In this document: in pieces, positions 1 through 6,535 of the stretch
How positions within the stretch are numbered: the stretch's first letter is position 1
How the letters are laid out: each line of letters starts with the position of its first letter
From: Pseudomonadota bacterium
GTDB taxonomy: Bacteria; Pseudomonadota; Gammaproteobacteria; Burkholderiales; Burkholderiaceae_B
Length of the DNA stretch: 30,412 nt
Assembly: GCA_023388835.1 (NCBI GenBank)
Contig: JAEWFK010000051.1
Coordinates: forward strand, 1 to 30,412
Direction of reading: 5' to 3'
The notes under the pieces: model-generated
Seen by the model: only the letters and a program-made list of their open reading frames with translations
What the model was told of the DNA's origin: nothing
Database searches by the model: none
Translations under genes and position numbers: made by a program

Positions 1-1752
1 CTCGTGCTGATCACGACGGACACCTACCGCATCGGGGCGCATGAGCAGCTCAAGATCTACGGGCAGATGCTGCGCGTTCCCGTGCACGTGGTGCGTAACG
101 GGAATGAGCTGCGAGAAGTCGTTCAACAGATTCGTTCCGACCAGATCATATTGATCGACAACGTCGGTATCAGCCAGCGCGACCGCTATATCGGCGAACA
201 GGCCGCCATGCTGGCAGCCGCAGGGCGCGACATCACGCGATTGCTGGTGCTGAACGCTGCCAGCCACGGCGAAACACTGGACGAGGTCGCCCGCAGCTAC
301 GCCGCGGACGGCGGCACGCCGCTGAAAGGCTGCATCATTACCAAGGTGGACGAAGCCATCCGGCTGGGCGCGGCGCTGGATACGGCGCTGCGCTACCGCT
401 TGCCCATACACTATGTGTCAATCGGACAAAAGGTGCCTGAGCATCTGGTCTTTCTTCCCGCGAGGGAGCTGGTGGACCGGGCGCTGACACACCTGCCATC
501 GGCACGCACGCTGTACGCCCCGACAGAAGCCGACTTCGCCGCGCTCCTGTCCATGTCGCGTCCGCAGGATGCCGACGGTGCGGCCGCGGCCGCCGCTGAC
601 AGTCGCCGCCAGCAGCTGCATGCCTTGCCGCGTTTGCTGTCCATGGCGGGCGGGGCGGCCGGCCGGTTGACGTCCGACGACTTGCGCGACGGCTGCGAGT
701 TCGTCGACGAACTGGGGTGCGCTTCGGAAGCCTATCGTCTATGGCGCGACCAGTTGGCTGGCGGCGACGAATATGCCGCGCTCGAATCACTCGTGCGCCA
801 CATGCTGCGCGTCGTTCACAACGAATGGACGGACTCCAGCCGCAAACATCTTCTTGCGGTACATGACCAGGTGAATCTGCGGGTGGCGGGTGAATCACCC
901 GCCCAGCTGCGGGCCACCCTCGTTCTCGACGAGCAGGGCTCGCCGCTTTCGTCGCCAATGCAGCAGATTTCAATGCCTACGGGCTGGCTCTCTTCCTGCG
1001 GGGAATCCCAGGCGCAGGCGCCCAGCGTCCGAACGGCGCTTCTGCACCAGATGAACTGGCTGCAGGAGCAGGCATCCGAGCTGCCGATGGTGCAATTGTT
1101 TGAAGGCGGCAATCCCGGACTCTGGAAGGAGCTCAGCGCGAGTTCATTACGGTGGCTGGCTCATGTCCCTGCCATTACGCGTGTTCATATGGAAGACGGA
1201 GCCACCACAGTGCAGGCATTGGCCAAGACACTGCCGCATCACCCGGTCGCCGATCCCGATTACATGTTCGCCCTGAGCGAAGTCGCCGGCGCGCCCGCTG
1301 TCGAGCGCAGTCTTTGGGCGGCCGCCAGTGCGGTCGAGATAGCAGTCCGGGGAAGCGAGCCGCTGGCCCTGCAGATGGTGTCGGCCCGCCTCGTGGACCG
1401 TTCCAGCGGCGAAGTAGTGAAGAGCATCATCGGCCTGCATCCCTCGCTGGAAATTTCTGCTGACAAACTGGCCGCTTGGCTGGTCGTGAAGGCGGAATCC
1501 CGTGAGGCCATGCGCCATGCCGCTGCATCATGGGCCTTGCTCACCACGCAGGGCGGGCCGGGTGCGCTTCAACACAAGGCATTGGTGTCGGCTCAGGCCG
1601 GGCTCGCTGCCTGGCAACTGCGCAAGAGCCCGCTGGCCGCGCGAGCCCGCCAGGCGGCGGCCGCAATGCTGGGCAAGCCCGCGCTTGCGCCCGCGGCTGG
1701 TTCCGGCGGCTTGTTCAAGCTGTTCGCGCTGAAAGAAATGATGGGAAGCTGA
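1..1752 (+). CDS. flhF: Flagellar SRP-type GTPase FlhF, 5'-truncated by window edge, with long C-terminal extension
   Basis: FlhF is a signal-recognition-particle-family GTPase that sets the position and number of flagella. The window begins inside the gene: the frame is open to base 1 and the P-loop (G1) half of the GTPase lies upstream. Visible landmarks are TTDTYRIGAHEQLKIYG at about residues 4-20, LIDNVGISQRD at about 50-60 (the G3 position) and TKVDEA at about 113-118 (the G4 guanine-specificity motif). The GTPase core ends near residue 170. About 410 further residues follow, Ala-rich and partly helical, with no domain I recognise. Typical FlhF proteins end soon after the GTPase, so this tail is unusual although I believe related Burkholderiales share a long form. 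It converges on flgN, and neither flhG nor fliA follows. GTG at base 4 is an internal codon, not a start. Confidence 0.93.
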   Translation, partial: LVLITTDTYRIGAHEQLKIYGQMLRVPVHVVRNGNELREVVQQIRSDQIILIDNVGISQRDRYIGEQAAMLAAAGRDITRLLVLNAASHGETLDEVARSYAADGGTPLKGCIITKVDEAIRLGAALDTALRYRLPIHYVSIGQKVPEHLVFLPARELVDRALTHLPSARTLYAPTEADFAALLSMSRPQDADGAAAAAADSRRQQLHALPRLLSMAGGAAGRLTSDDLRDGCEFVDELGCASEAYRLWRDQLAGGDEYAALESLVRHMLRVVHNEWTDSSRKHLLAVHDQVNLRVAGESPAQLRATLVLDEQGSPLSSPMQQISMPTGWLSSCGESQAQAPSVRTALLHQMNWLQEQASELPMVQLFEGGNPGLWKELSASSLRWLAHVPAITRVHMEDGATTVQALAKTLPHHPVADPDYMFALSEVAGAPAVERSLWAAASAVEIAVRGSEPLALQMVSARLVDRSSGEVVKSIIGLHPSLEISADKLAAWLVVKAESREAMRHAAASWALLTTQGGPGALQHKALVSAQAGLAAWQLRKSPLAARARQAAAAMLGKPALAPAAGSGGLFKLFALKEMMGS

Positions 1753-1815
1753 GGCCCGCGTCAAGGCGCGCAACAGTGCTTTCGCGGAGCCCCCGCGCAG
1801 CGCGGTTCAAGCTCT

Positions 1816-1872
1816 GATGCTCGGGCCCTGACGTTTGGATCTTGATGCTCAGGCCTTGATGTTCCGGCCTGA
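1816..1872. repeat. Degenerate short direct repeat GATGCTC(G/A)GGCC(C/T)TGA
   Basis: A 16-bp unit at 1816-1831 recurs at 1844-1859 with 14 of 16 bases matching. A shorter, more degenerate copy (GATGTTCCGGCCTGA) runs 1858-1872. The last copies lie in the 3' end of flgN. No function is evident. Confidence 0.35.
1849..1872. other. Stem-loop at the flgN stop codon, between convergent flhF and flgN
   Basis: Perfect 7-bp arms TCAGGCC (1849-1855) and GGCCTGA (1866-1872) enclose a 10-nt loop. The left arm includes the flgN stop codon. There is no T-tract on either side, so this is not a classical intrinsic terminator, but it is the only stem found between these converging genes. The 96-bp gap 1753-1848 otherwise holds only a degenerate direct repeat. 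Confidence 0.35.
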
Positions 1873-2322
1873 ACCCTTATTGCCGCTGCGAGCCTTGCCG
1901 CTGGCGTCGTAGATGTCGCCCACGCCGGTCAGGCGCCGCAAGGTATCCAGGGTGCGCTGATTGTGATCCAGGAAAACGTCGATGATACGGCCGTTCGCTT
2001 CGTTGAGCGTGCGTGCCCGTTCCGTGATGTCCAGCAGATTGCGGCGGATCTCGGCGATGGCGGGGTGTGCTTCAGCGGCCGCCTTTAGTCCGGGACCGTC
2101 CGTTTCATGGCCCAGCCCCTGGAGCAGAGCGTTGCGATCCTGTGCGACTGTGGCCAGGCCATCTGCGGTGGTGTTCTTGCGGGCAGTCGTTTCGGCCAGC
2201 GCGGACTCAGTAGCGCCTTCTTCGAGTACCTTGGCTTCGTCTGCAAGAATCACCAGAAACTCGTTCATAAGGCGAACTTCCTGTTCAAGGCAGGCTTGCA
2301 ATGCGGCGACGGAGGCGGTCAT
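1849..2322 (-). CDS. flgN: FlgN, export chaperone for FlgK and FlgL
   Basis: This 157-residue, largely helical protein has the size and composition of FlgN, the cytoplasmic chaperone that holds the hook-filament junction proteins FlgK and FlgL before export through the flagellar type III gate. The N-terminal half reads as an amphipathic helix pair (LEQEVRLMNEFLVILADEA, then the KNTTADGLATVAQDRNALL stretch). A second helical segment follows (RRNLLDITERARTLNEANG) and the tail is short, basic and Gly/Ser-rich. The gene lies 98 bp downstream of flgM on the same strand, the usual flgM-flgN pairing. It should be transcribed from the sigma-28-like promoter upstream of flgM and by read-through from flgA. 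No strong Shine-Dalgarno precedes the ATG. The family is divergent, so context carries much of the call. Confidence 0.88.
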   Translation of the reverse strand: MTASVAALQACLEQEVRLMNEFLVILADEAKVLEEGATESALAETTARKNTTADGLATVAQDRNALLQGLGHETDGPGLKAAAEAHPAIAEIRRNLLDITERARTLNEANGRIIDVFLDHNQRTLDTLRRLTGVGDIYDASGKARSGNKGSGRNIKA

Positions 2323-2420
2323 GACGAGGAATAACGATGGTCGGGTACGATTGCAGCGCGTTTTTGTACGGCTGCCGGTTCTGGCGAGGCGGGCGGCATC
2401 AGCCGGCGGCCGCCCACGCT

Positions 2421-2714
2421 TTACTTGAGGAGTTCGCGCGCGCTGGCGATCAGACTGTCGGCGATGCGGCTGGTGTCGATCTTGAGGCTGCCGGAAGCGA
2501 TGGCGTCGCGCAGTTGCTGCACCTTGGCGACATCAATATCGTTGTCGCCATTCTGCAGGCTGGCCAAATGGCGTGCCGCCGAGCTGAGATCTACCGCAGC
2601 CGCCTTGCCACCGCCACCGCTTGCCGTCGCCGCGCCCGTTGCAGGACGCGCATTGCGCGTTGCCGCGATGCTTCCTGCAAGTTGGCTCTTGAGGGTGTTC
2701 GATGTGATTTTCAA
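2421..2714 (-). CDS. flgM: FlgM, anti-sigma-28 factor
   Basis: FlgM binds the flagellar sigma factor FliA (sigma-28) and blocks late gene transcription until the hook is complete, when FlgM is secreted. The 97-residue length is typical. The N-terminal part (to about residue 45) is low-complexity, Ala/Gly/Thr-rich and probably disordered. The conserved FliA-binding C-terminal helices are seen as VQQLRDAIASGSLKID followed by TSRIADSLIASARELL. A sigma-28-like promoter (TAAA-N15-GCCGTTAA) sits about 50 bp upstream of the ATG, so FlgM is predicted to act in negative feedback on its own expression. The gene lies between flgA and flgN on the same strand. Confidence 0.96.
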   Translation of the reverse strand: MKITSNTLKSQLAGSIAATRNARPATGAATASGGGGKAAAVDLSSAARHLASLQNGDNDIDVAKVQQLRDAIASGSLKIDTSRIADSLIASARELLK

Positions 2715-2763
2715 GGCACTCTCCGGTGTGTGTGCTGCTGTCTTGATGCTTACTGTACTTCTG

Positions 2764-2790
2764 TTAACGGCCGCATGCCCACCGCCTTTA
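2764..2790 (-). promoter_or_regulatory. Sigma-28 (FliA) promoter of flgM-flgN
   Basis: Read on the minus strand, TAAA (2790-2787), 15 nt and GCCGTTAA (2771-2764) match the sigma-28 consensus TAAA-N15-GCCGATAA at every position but one. The -10 element ends 50 bp before the flgM start. This is the best sigma-28 match noticed in the window. Confidence 0.82.
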
Positions 2791-2813
2791 GGGTTATTAC
2801 ATTTGGTTTACCG

Positions 2814-3521
2814 TTACATCATCACGCGGACGGTCGTGTTGTTCACGACGGTCCCGCTGACCACCTGGCCGGAGCTGGTCCGCACCTGGATAAGCGCGCC
2901 AGGGGCGCCGCTTTCCAGTGCCACGCCTTCTCCGGTTGCTACAAAGCCCATTCCGCGGGCTTCCGTCTTGACCGGCTGACCTCGCATGATGGAATCCGGA
3001 TCGCGCAATGCACTGGACTTGATCGATGTACCGGCCGGAATCCGCTGCTGGGCAATGTAGCCGATGGCCAATGCCGGGTCCACCACCACGCCGCGCGCCA
3101 GTCGAAGCAGGTCGCCGTCGCGGGCCACGACATCGTCAGGCGCGAGGGTCTCGCCGACATTGACGGTCCGGTTCGCGACATAGTAAGAGCCGTCGACCGT
3201 GACCGCTGCCTGAACATACATCGACCAGGGGTGGGGCGCCAGGCACCGCACGCCCACGCTCATGCGCGAGCGCATTTGCGGGTTCGAAAGATAGACATCG
3301 AGCTGTTCGCAGGCCGTGTGCTGACGGCTGATTCGCGGCGGCGTGACCACGACATTGGGAACCCCGGGAAGGGACTGAGCGTGGCTCAGCAAGAATGCCT
3401 CGACTTCGGCCGTGACGGCATCGGCGTCCTGCAGGCCCGTTTGGGCGGTTGCTCCGACGGGCGCGCCGGATAGCAGGGCGGCGACCGTTAGAAGGGCAGC
3501 CAGTGAATTCGAATTGCGCAT
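2814..3521 (-). CDS. flgA: FlgA, periplasmic P-ring assembly chaperone
   Basis: FlgA helps FlgI monomers assemble into the P ring in the periplasm. The 235-residue product starts with a Sec signal peptide (MRNSNSLAALLTVAALLSG, cleavage probably near residue 25). The C-terminal half carries the SAF-type fold typical of FlgA: ANRTVNVGETLAPDDVV, then IPAGTSIKSSALRDPDSI, ending in the VRTSSGQVVSGTVVNN beta strands. The gene is divergent from flgB, the usual arrangement. No Shine-Dalgarno is visible before the ATG, and a promoter-like -10 hexamer lies only 6 bp upstream of it, so the transcript may be leaderless. No other in-frame ATG lies near the signal peptide. flgM follows on the same strand after 99 bp. 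Confidence 0.95.
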   Translation of the reverse strand: MRNSNSLAALLTVAALLSGAPVGATAQTGLQDADAVTAEVEAFLLSHAQSLPGVPNVVVTPPRISRQHTACEQLDVYLSNPQMRSRMSVGVRCLAPHPWSMYVQAAVTVDGSYYVANRTVNVGETLAPDDVVARDGDLLRLARGVVVDPALAIGYIAQQRIPAGTSIKSSALRDPDSIMRGQPVKTEARGMGFVATGEGVALESGAPGALIQVRTSSGQVVSGTVVNNTTVRVMM

Positions 3522-3527
3522 GCAAGC

Positions 3528-3554
3528 ATTCTATAAACAGGGACGATCTGACAA
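3528..3554 (-). promoter_or_regulatory. Candidate flgA promoter (TTGTCA-N15-TAGAAT)
   Basis: On the minus strand TTGTCA (3554-3549), a 15-nt spacer and TAGAAT (3533-3528) precede flgA. The spacer is shorter than the usual 16-18 nt, as in some activator-dependent promoters. The predicted start site falls at or next to the flgA ATG. Confidence 0.4.
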
Positions 3555-3601
3555 GGAGGGAATTGGATGAAAAATGGCAGTCTATTTCCAACTTTGTCAG
3601 A
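3547..3601. repeat. Inverted repeat TCTGACAA/TTGTCAGA in the flgA-flgB divergent region
   Basis: Perfect 8-bp arms at 3547-3554 and 3594-3601 are separated by 39 bp. Each arm contains the proposed -35 hexamer of one of the divergent promoters, so the symmetry may reflect paired promoters or a shared activator site such as FlhDC. The identity of the binding protein is inference. Confidence 0.45.
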
Positions 3602-3620
3602 CTGTACCGAAGGTTACTAT
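3594..3620 (+). promoter_or_regulatory. Candidate flgB operon promoter (TTGTCA-N15-TACTAT)
   Basis: TTGTCA (3594-3599), a 15-nt spacer and TACTAT (3615-3620) mirror the arrangement facing flgA. A start near 3627 would leave a leader of about 64 nt before flgB. The short spacer suggests dependence on an activator. Confidence 0.4.
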
Positions 3621-3690
3621 CCTGACCGTATGCGGATAAAAGCCGCAGAGTCCGGCCGCATCGGCCAGGACGGCAACCCAGGTAAGGCTC

Positions 3691-4104
3691 ATGTTCGATC
3701 GGATCGGCGAAAACTTCGATTTCAACCAGACTGCGCTTTCGTTGCGTCAGCAGCGCCAGGAAGTCCTGGCCGCGAACATCGCGAACGCCGACACACCGCA
3801 CTACAAGGCGCGCGACTTCGATTTTAACAAGGCTCTGCAAGATGCCATGGGCGGAGGCGGAAACCTCAGCCTGCCCTCTACCGAGCTGAATCTGACCTCC
3901 GCGCGTCATATTCCCGGCAAGGCCGATGCCCGCGGCACGGCGGAACTGCTATACCGCCAGCCCTTTCAGCCCAGCCTGGACGGCAACACCGTGGACATGG
4001 ATGTCGAACGCGTCCAGTTCGCCGACAACACGGCTCGTTACCAGGCCGACCTTTCCATCATCTCCGCACGCCTCAAGTCCCTGCGTTCGGTCTTCGAGCA
4101 GTAA
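3691..4104 (+). CDS. flgB: FlgB, proximal rod protein
   Basis: FlgB is one of the proximal rod subunits of the basal body, exported through the flagellar type III gate. The 137-residue length is typical. The rod/hook-family N-terminal signature is clear: an initial helix (residues about 5-25, then VLAANIANADTPHYKARDFDF). The C-terminal helix (NTVDMDVERVQFADNTARYQ onward) matches the family end region that packs with the N-terminal helix. AGGTAAGG just before the ATG is a usable ribosome-binding site and supports this start. It is the first gene of the flgBCDEFGHIJ series; flgC begins 12 bp after its stop. Confidence 0.97.
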   Translation: MFDRIGENFDFNQTALSLRQQRQEVLAANIANADTPHYKARDFDFNKALQDAMGGGGNLSLPSTELNLTSARHIPGKADARGTAELLYRQPFQPSLDGNTVDMDVERVQFADNTARYQADLSIISARLKSLRSVFEQ

Positions 4105-4116
4105 ACGCCGAAAGAT

Positions 4117-4533
4117 ATGTCCAACTTCACGATTTTCTCCATTGCCGGATCCGCGCTCACGGCGCAGTCGCAACGCATGAACGTCTCGGCCAGCAATCTG
4201 GCGAACGCAGAAAGTGTGGCGGGCCCGGACGGCCAGCCTTACAAGGCGCGCCAGGTCATCTTCCAGATGCAGCCGGTGGCCGGCCAGGCCCATGCTCCCG
4301 CCGTGGGCGGCGTCAAGGTGAACGAGGTCGTGGAAAGCAACGCCCCGCATCGCCTGGAGTACAACCCCGGCCACCCCATGGCCAACGAGAACGGCTATGT
4401 CGTCAAGCCCAACGTCGACGTCGTGGCCGAAACCGTCAACATGATCTCAGCATCGCGCTCATACCAGGCCAACGTGGAAGTGATCAACACGGCCAAGTCG
4501 CTGATGAATCGCACACTCACCATCGGCCAGTAA
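4117..4533 (+). CDS. flgC: FlgC, proximal rod protein
   Basis: FlgC is a proximal rod subunit that joins FlgB to the rest of the rod. At 138 residues it is the expected size. The N-terminus shows the rod-protein signature, SGSA-like helix then RMNVSASNLANAESVAGPDG (about residues 18-37). The C-terminal coiled segment is conserved: VDVVAETVNMISASRSYQAN, ending ATAKS-type helix VINTAKSLMNRTLTIGQ. GAAAG 4 nt before the ATG serves as a weak ribosome-binding site. Neighbours are flgB (12-bp gap) and flgD (33-bp gap). Confidence 0.97.
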   Translation: MSNFTIFSIAGSALTAQSQRMNVSASNLANAESVAGPDGQPYKARQVIFQMQPVAGQAHAPAVGGVKVNEVVESNAPHRLEYNPGHPMANENGYVVKPNVDVVAETVNMISASRSYQANVEVINTAKSLMNRTLTIGQ

Positions 4534-4566
4534 CGGCGGCCGCCCTCACTTTAGAACGGACTATTC

Positions 4567-5238
4567 ATGACTACCGTCACCAGTGCAACCGCAGCCGCCG
4601 CGCAGAATATCGCCGGCACCAAAGACCTGCTGGCCGACACGCAGGAGCGATTCCTGACGCTGCTCATCACGCAGCTTCAGAACCAGGATCCGCTCAGCCC
4701 GATGGACAACGACCAGATCACTTCGCAAGTGGCTCAGTTGTCCACGGTGACCGGCATCAATCAGCTGAACGAAACATTGCTCGCTCTTTCCGGCCAGCTG
4801 GATGTGTCGCAGTCCATGCAGGCGGCCAACCTGATCGGGAAGGAGATCCTGGTGCCGGGTTCGAAGATCTCGGTGGGCACCGGAGAGCAGGGCACTCAGG
4901 TGACCTCCTTCGGCATGGAGCTGCTCTCACCCGCTGCGGGGGTGAAGGTCTCCATTCTGGATAACGCCGGCAAGGTTGTACGCAGCATGGAGCTGGACAG
5001 CCATTCCGCCGGAGTGCATTCCCTGCAGTGGGACGGCAAGGACGATGTCGGGGCCACCGTGCCCGACGGCGCCTATTCCGTGCAGGTCAGCGCCTTCGAT
5101 GCGGCTGAAATGCCGGTCGCTGTGGGAGGCCTGACCTCGGGCAAGGTATCCAGCGTGGCTTCGTCGACCAATGGGGTCAAGCTGGATCTCGGCCTGGCGG
5201 GTTCCTTCCTGCTGTCGGACGTGCGCAAGATCATGTAA
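4567..5238 (+). CDS. flgD: FlgD, hook cap (scaffold) protein
   Basis: FlgD caps the growing hook and guides polymerisation of FlgE; it is lost when the hook is finished. The 223-residue product shows the conserved N-terminal export/assembly region (DTQERFLTLLITQLQNQDPL at about residues 25-44, then MDNDQITSQVAQLSTVTGI). The FlgD Ig-like and Tudor-like central region follows, including VSILDNAGKVVRSMELDSHS and the LQWDGKDDVGATVPDGAYSV motif typical of the family. Length is close to the enteric protein. A 74-bp gap containing a stem-loop separates it from flgE. Confidence 0.97.
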   Translation: MTTVTSATAAAAQNIAGTKDLLADTQERFLTLLITQLQNQDPLSPMDNDQITSQVAQLSTVTGINQLNETLLALSGQLDVSQSMQAANLIGKEILVPGSKISVGTGEQGTQVTSFGMELLSPAAGVKVSILDNAGKVVRSMELDSHSAGVHSLQWDGKDDVGATVPDGAYSVQVSAFDAAEMPVAVGGLTSGKVSSVASSTNGVKLDLGLAGSFLLSDVRKIM

Positions 5239-5245
5239 TGCATTT

Positions 5246-5275
5246 GCCGCCCGGCTATACAGAGGCACGGGCGGC
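5246..5275 (+). other. Stem-loop between flgD and flgE
   Basis: Perfect 8-bp GC-only arms GCCGCCCG (5246-5253) and CGGGCGGC (5268-5275) flank a 14-nt loop, with only three T after the stem. This could be a weak attenuator or an mRNA-stability element giving different levels of the scaffold FlgD and the abundant hook protein FlgE. Confidence 0.45.
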
Positions 5276-5312
5276 TTTACGAACAAACATCTACTAGATA
5301 CGAGGTTGAATC

Positions 5313-6527
5313 ATGGGTTTCGGACAAGGACTCAGCGGTCTCAAGGGTGCCGCCCAGAAGCTGGACGTCATCGGCAACAACATCGCCAACGCCGGCACGG
5401 TCGGCTTCAAGTCTTCTACCGTGTCGTTCGCGGACGTCTACGCCAGCTCGCGCGTGGGTCTGGGAACGCAAGTGGCGAGCGTGAATCAGAATTTCACTGT
5501 CGGCACCATTTCAAATACGGGCAACCAGTTCGACATGGCGATTGATGGCGGCACCGGCCTGTTCCGTGTGCAGGATTCGAACGGGAATATTCTGTATACC
5601 CGCAATGGCGAGTTCAAGGCCGACAAAAGCGGCAATATCGTCAATGCTCAGGGGTACAAGCTGACGGGATATCCCTTGGGCTCGACAGCGCCTACACCTA
5701 TTCAAGTTCCCTCGGGAAATATCGCACCGCAGGCGACGACGACCATTACATCGCAGGTGAACGTAGATGCGAACGTCAAGCCGATTGCCGCGACTTTCGA
5801 CGCTGACGACCCGGCTACTTACCACCACACTTTGCCGTTGACTGTTTATGATCAGTTAGGCAACCCGCACCAAGTCACTCAATACTTCGTAAAGGAAGAT
5901 GGCGCAGCCGCCGGAGAATGGAAAGTTCATTACCAAGTGGACACGCGCGACACCTCCAATGCTCCCCTCGGCGTCAGCCCAGACAACGCGACGATCACGT
6001 TCAATAGCAAGGGATTGGTAGACTCGACGGATCCGGCAGCGATCTCGCTCACGTTGGAACTAGACGACACGACGGCGCCTACCGACGACCTGGTGATGAC
6101 GGTTAATTACACCGGCTCCACCCAGTTCGCCGGGGATTTTTCCTACACCTTCGACCAGAACGGCTATCCCACCGGCGACTATTCCAGCATGTCGATCGGC
6201 TCGGATGGATCCATCATGGCCAATTACACCAATGGCGAAGTCAAGCAGATGGGTTTTCTGGTTCTGGCCAACTTCAATAACCTTCAAGGCCTGCAGCCCG
6301 TAGGCGGCAATGCCTGGCGCGAAACATCCGAATCCGGTCAGCCCATTCTGGGCACACCCGGGACGAACGGCATGGCTCTGCTGAAAGGCCAGGCCGTTGA
6401 AGAATCCAACGTGGACATGGGCACCGAGCTGGTGAACATGATCATCACTCAGCGTACCTATCAGGCGAATGCACAGACGATTTCGACTCAGAACGAAATC
6501 ATGCAGACCCTGATCAACATGCGCTAG
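5313..6527 (+). CDS. flgE: FlgE, hook protein
   Basis: FlgE is the structural subunit of the flexible hook. The 404-residue length is within the family's usual range. The N-terminus is characteristic (MGFGQGLSGLKGAAQKLDVI, then GNNIANAGTVGFKSSTVSFA). The C-terminus is the conserved VEESNVDMGTELVNMIITQ with RTYQANAQTISTQNEIMQTL. Residues about 45-110 form the shared hook/rod core. Residues about 110-330 include the surface domains, with FlgE-type segments such as LTVYDQLGNPHQVTQYF. The DNA for about residues 110-255 uses codons rare in neighbouring genes (for example TTA, CTA, GTA). ACGAGG lies 9 nt before the ATG. flgF starts 8 bp after the stop. Confidence 0.97.
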   Translation: MGFGQGLSGLKGAAQKLDVIGNNIANAGTVGFKSSTVSFADVYASSRVGLGTQVASVNQNFTVGTISNTGNQFDMAIDGGTGLFRVQDSNGNILYTRNGEFKADKSGNIVNAQGYKLTGYPLGSTAPTPIQVPSGNIAPQATTTITSQVNVDANVKPIAATFDADDPATYHHTLPLTVYDQLGNPHQVTQYFVKEDGAAAGEWKVHYQVDTRDTSNAPLGVSPDNATITFNSKGLVDSTDPAAISLTLELDDTTAPTDDLVMTVNYTGSTQFAGDFSYTFDQNGYPTGDYSSMSIGSDGSIMANYTNGEVKQMGFLVLANFNNLQGLQPVGGNAWRETSESGQPILGTPGTNGMALLKGQAVEESNVDMGTELVNMIITQRTYQANAQTISTQNEIMQTLINMR

Positions 6528-6535
6528 GCCCCTGA

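Noticed and set aside
2391..2415. Hairpin GGGCGGC/GCCGCCC between flgM and flgN as a terminator
   Set aside because: An 11-nt loop and no T-run on the minus strand; flgN probably depends on read-through from flgM.
2337..3473. 378-codon open frame on the plus strand opposite flgM/flgA
   Set aside because: It runs antisense to two clearly recognised genes, its product is Arg/His/Gly-rich and without family features; long antisense frames are common in GC-rich DNA.
4535..4544. Palindrome GGCGGCCGCC between flgC and flgD as a terminator
   Set aside because: It has no loop and no T-tract, and the genes must be co-transcribed; likely chance in GC-rich DNA.
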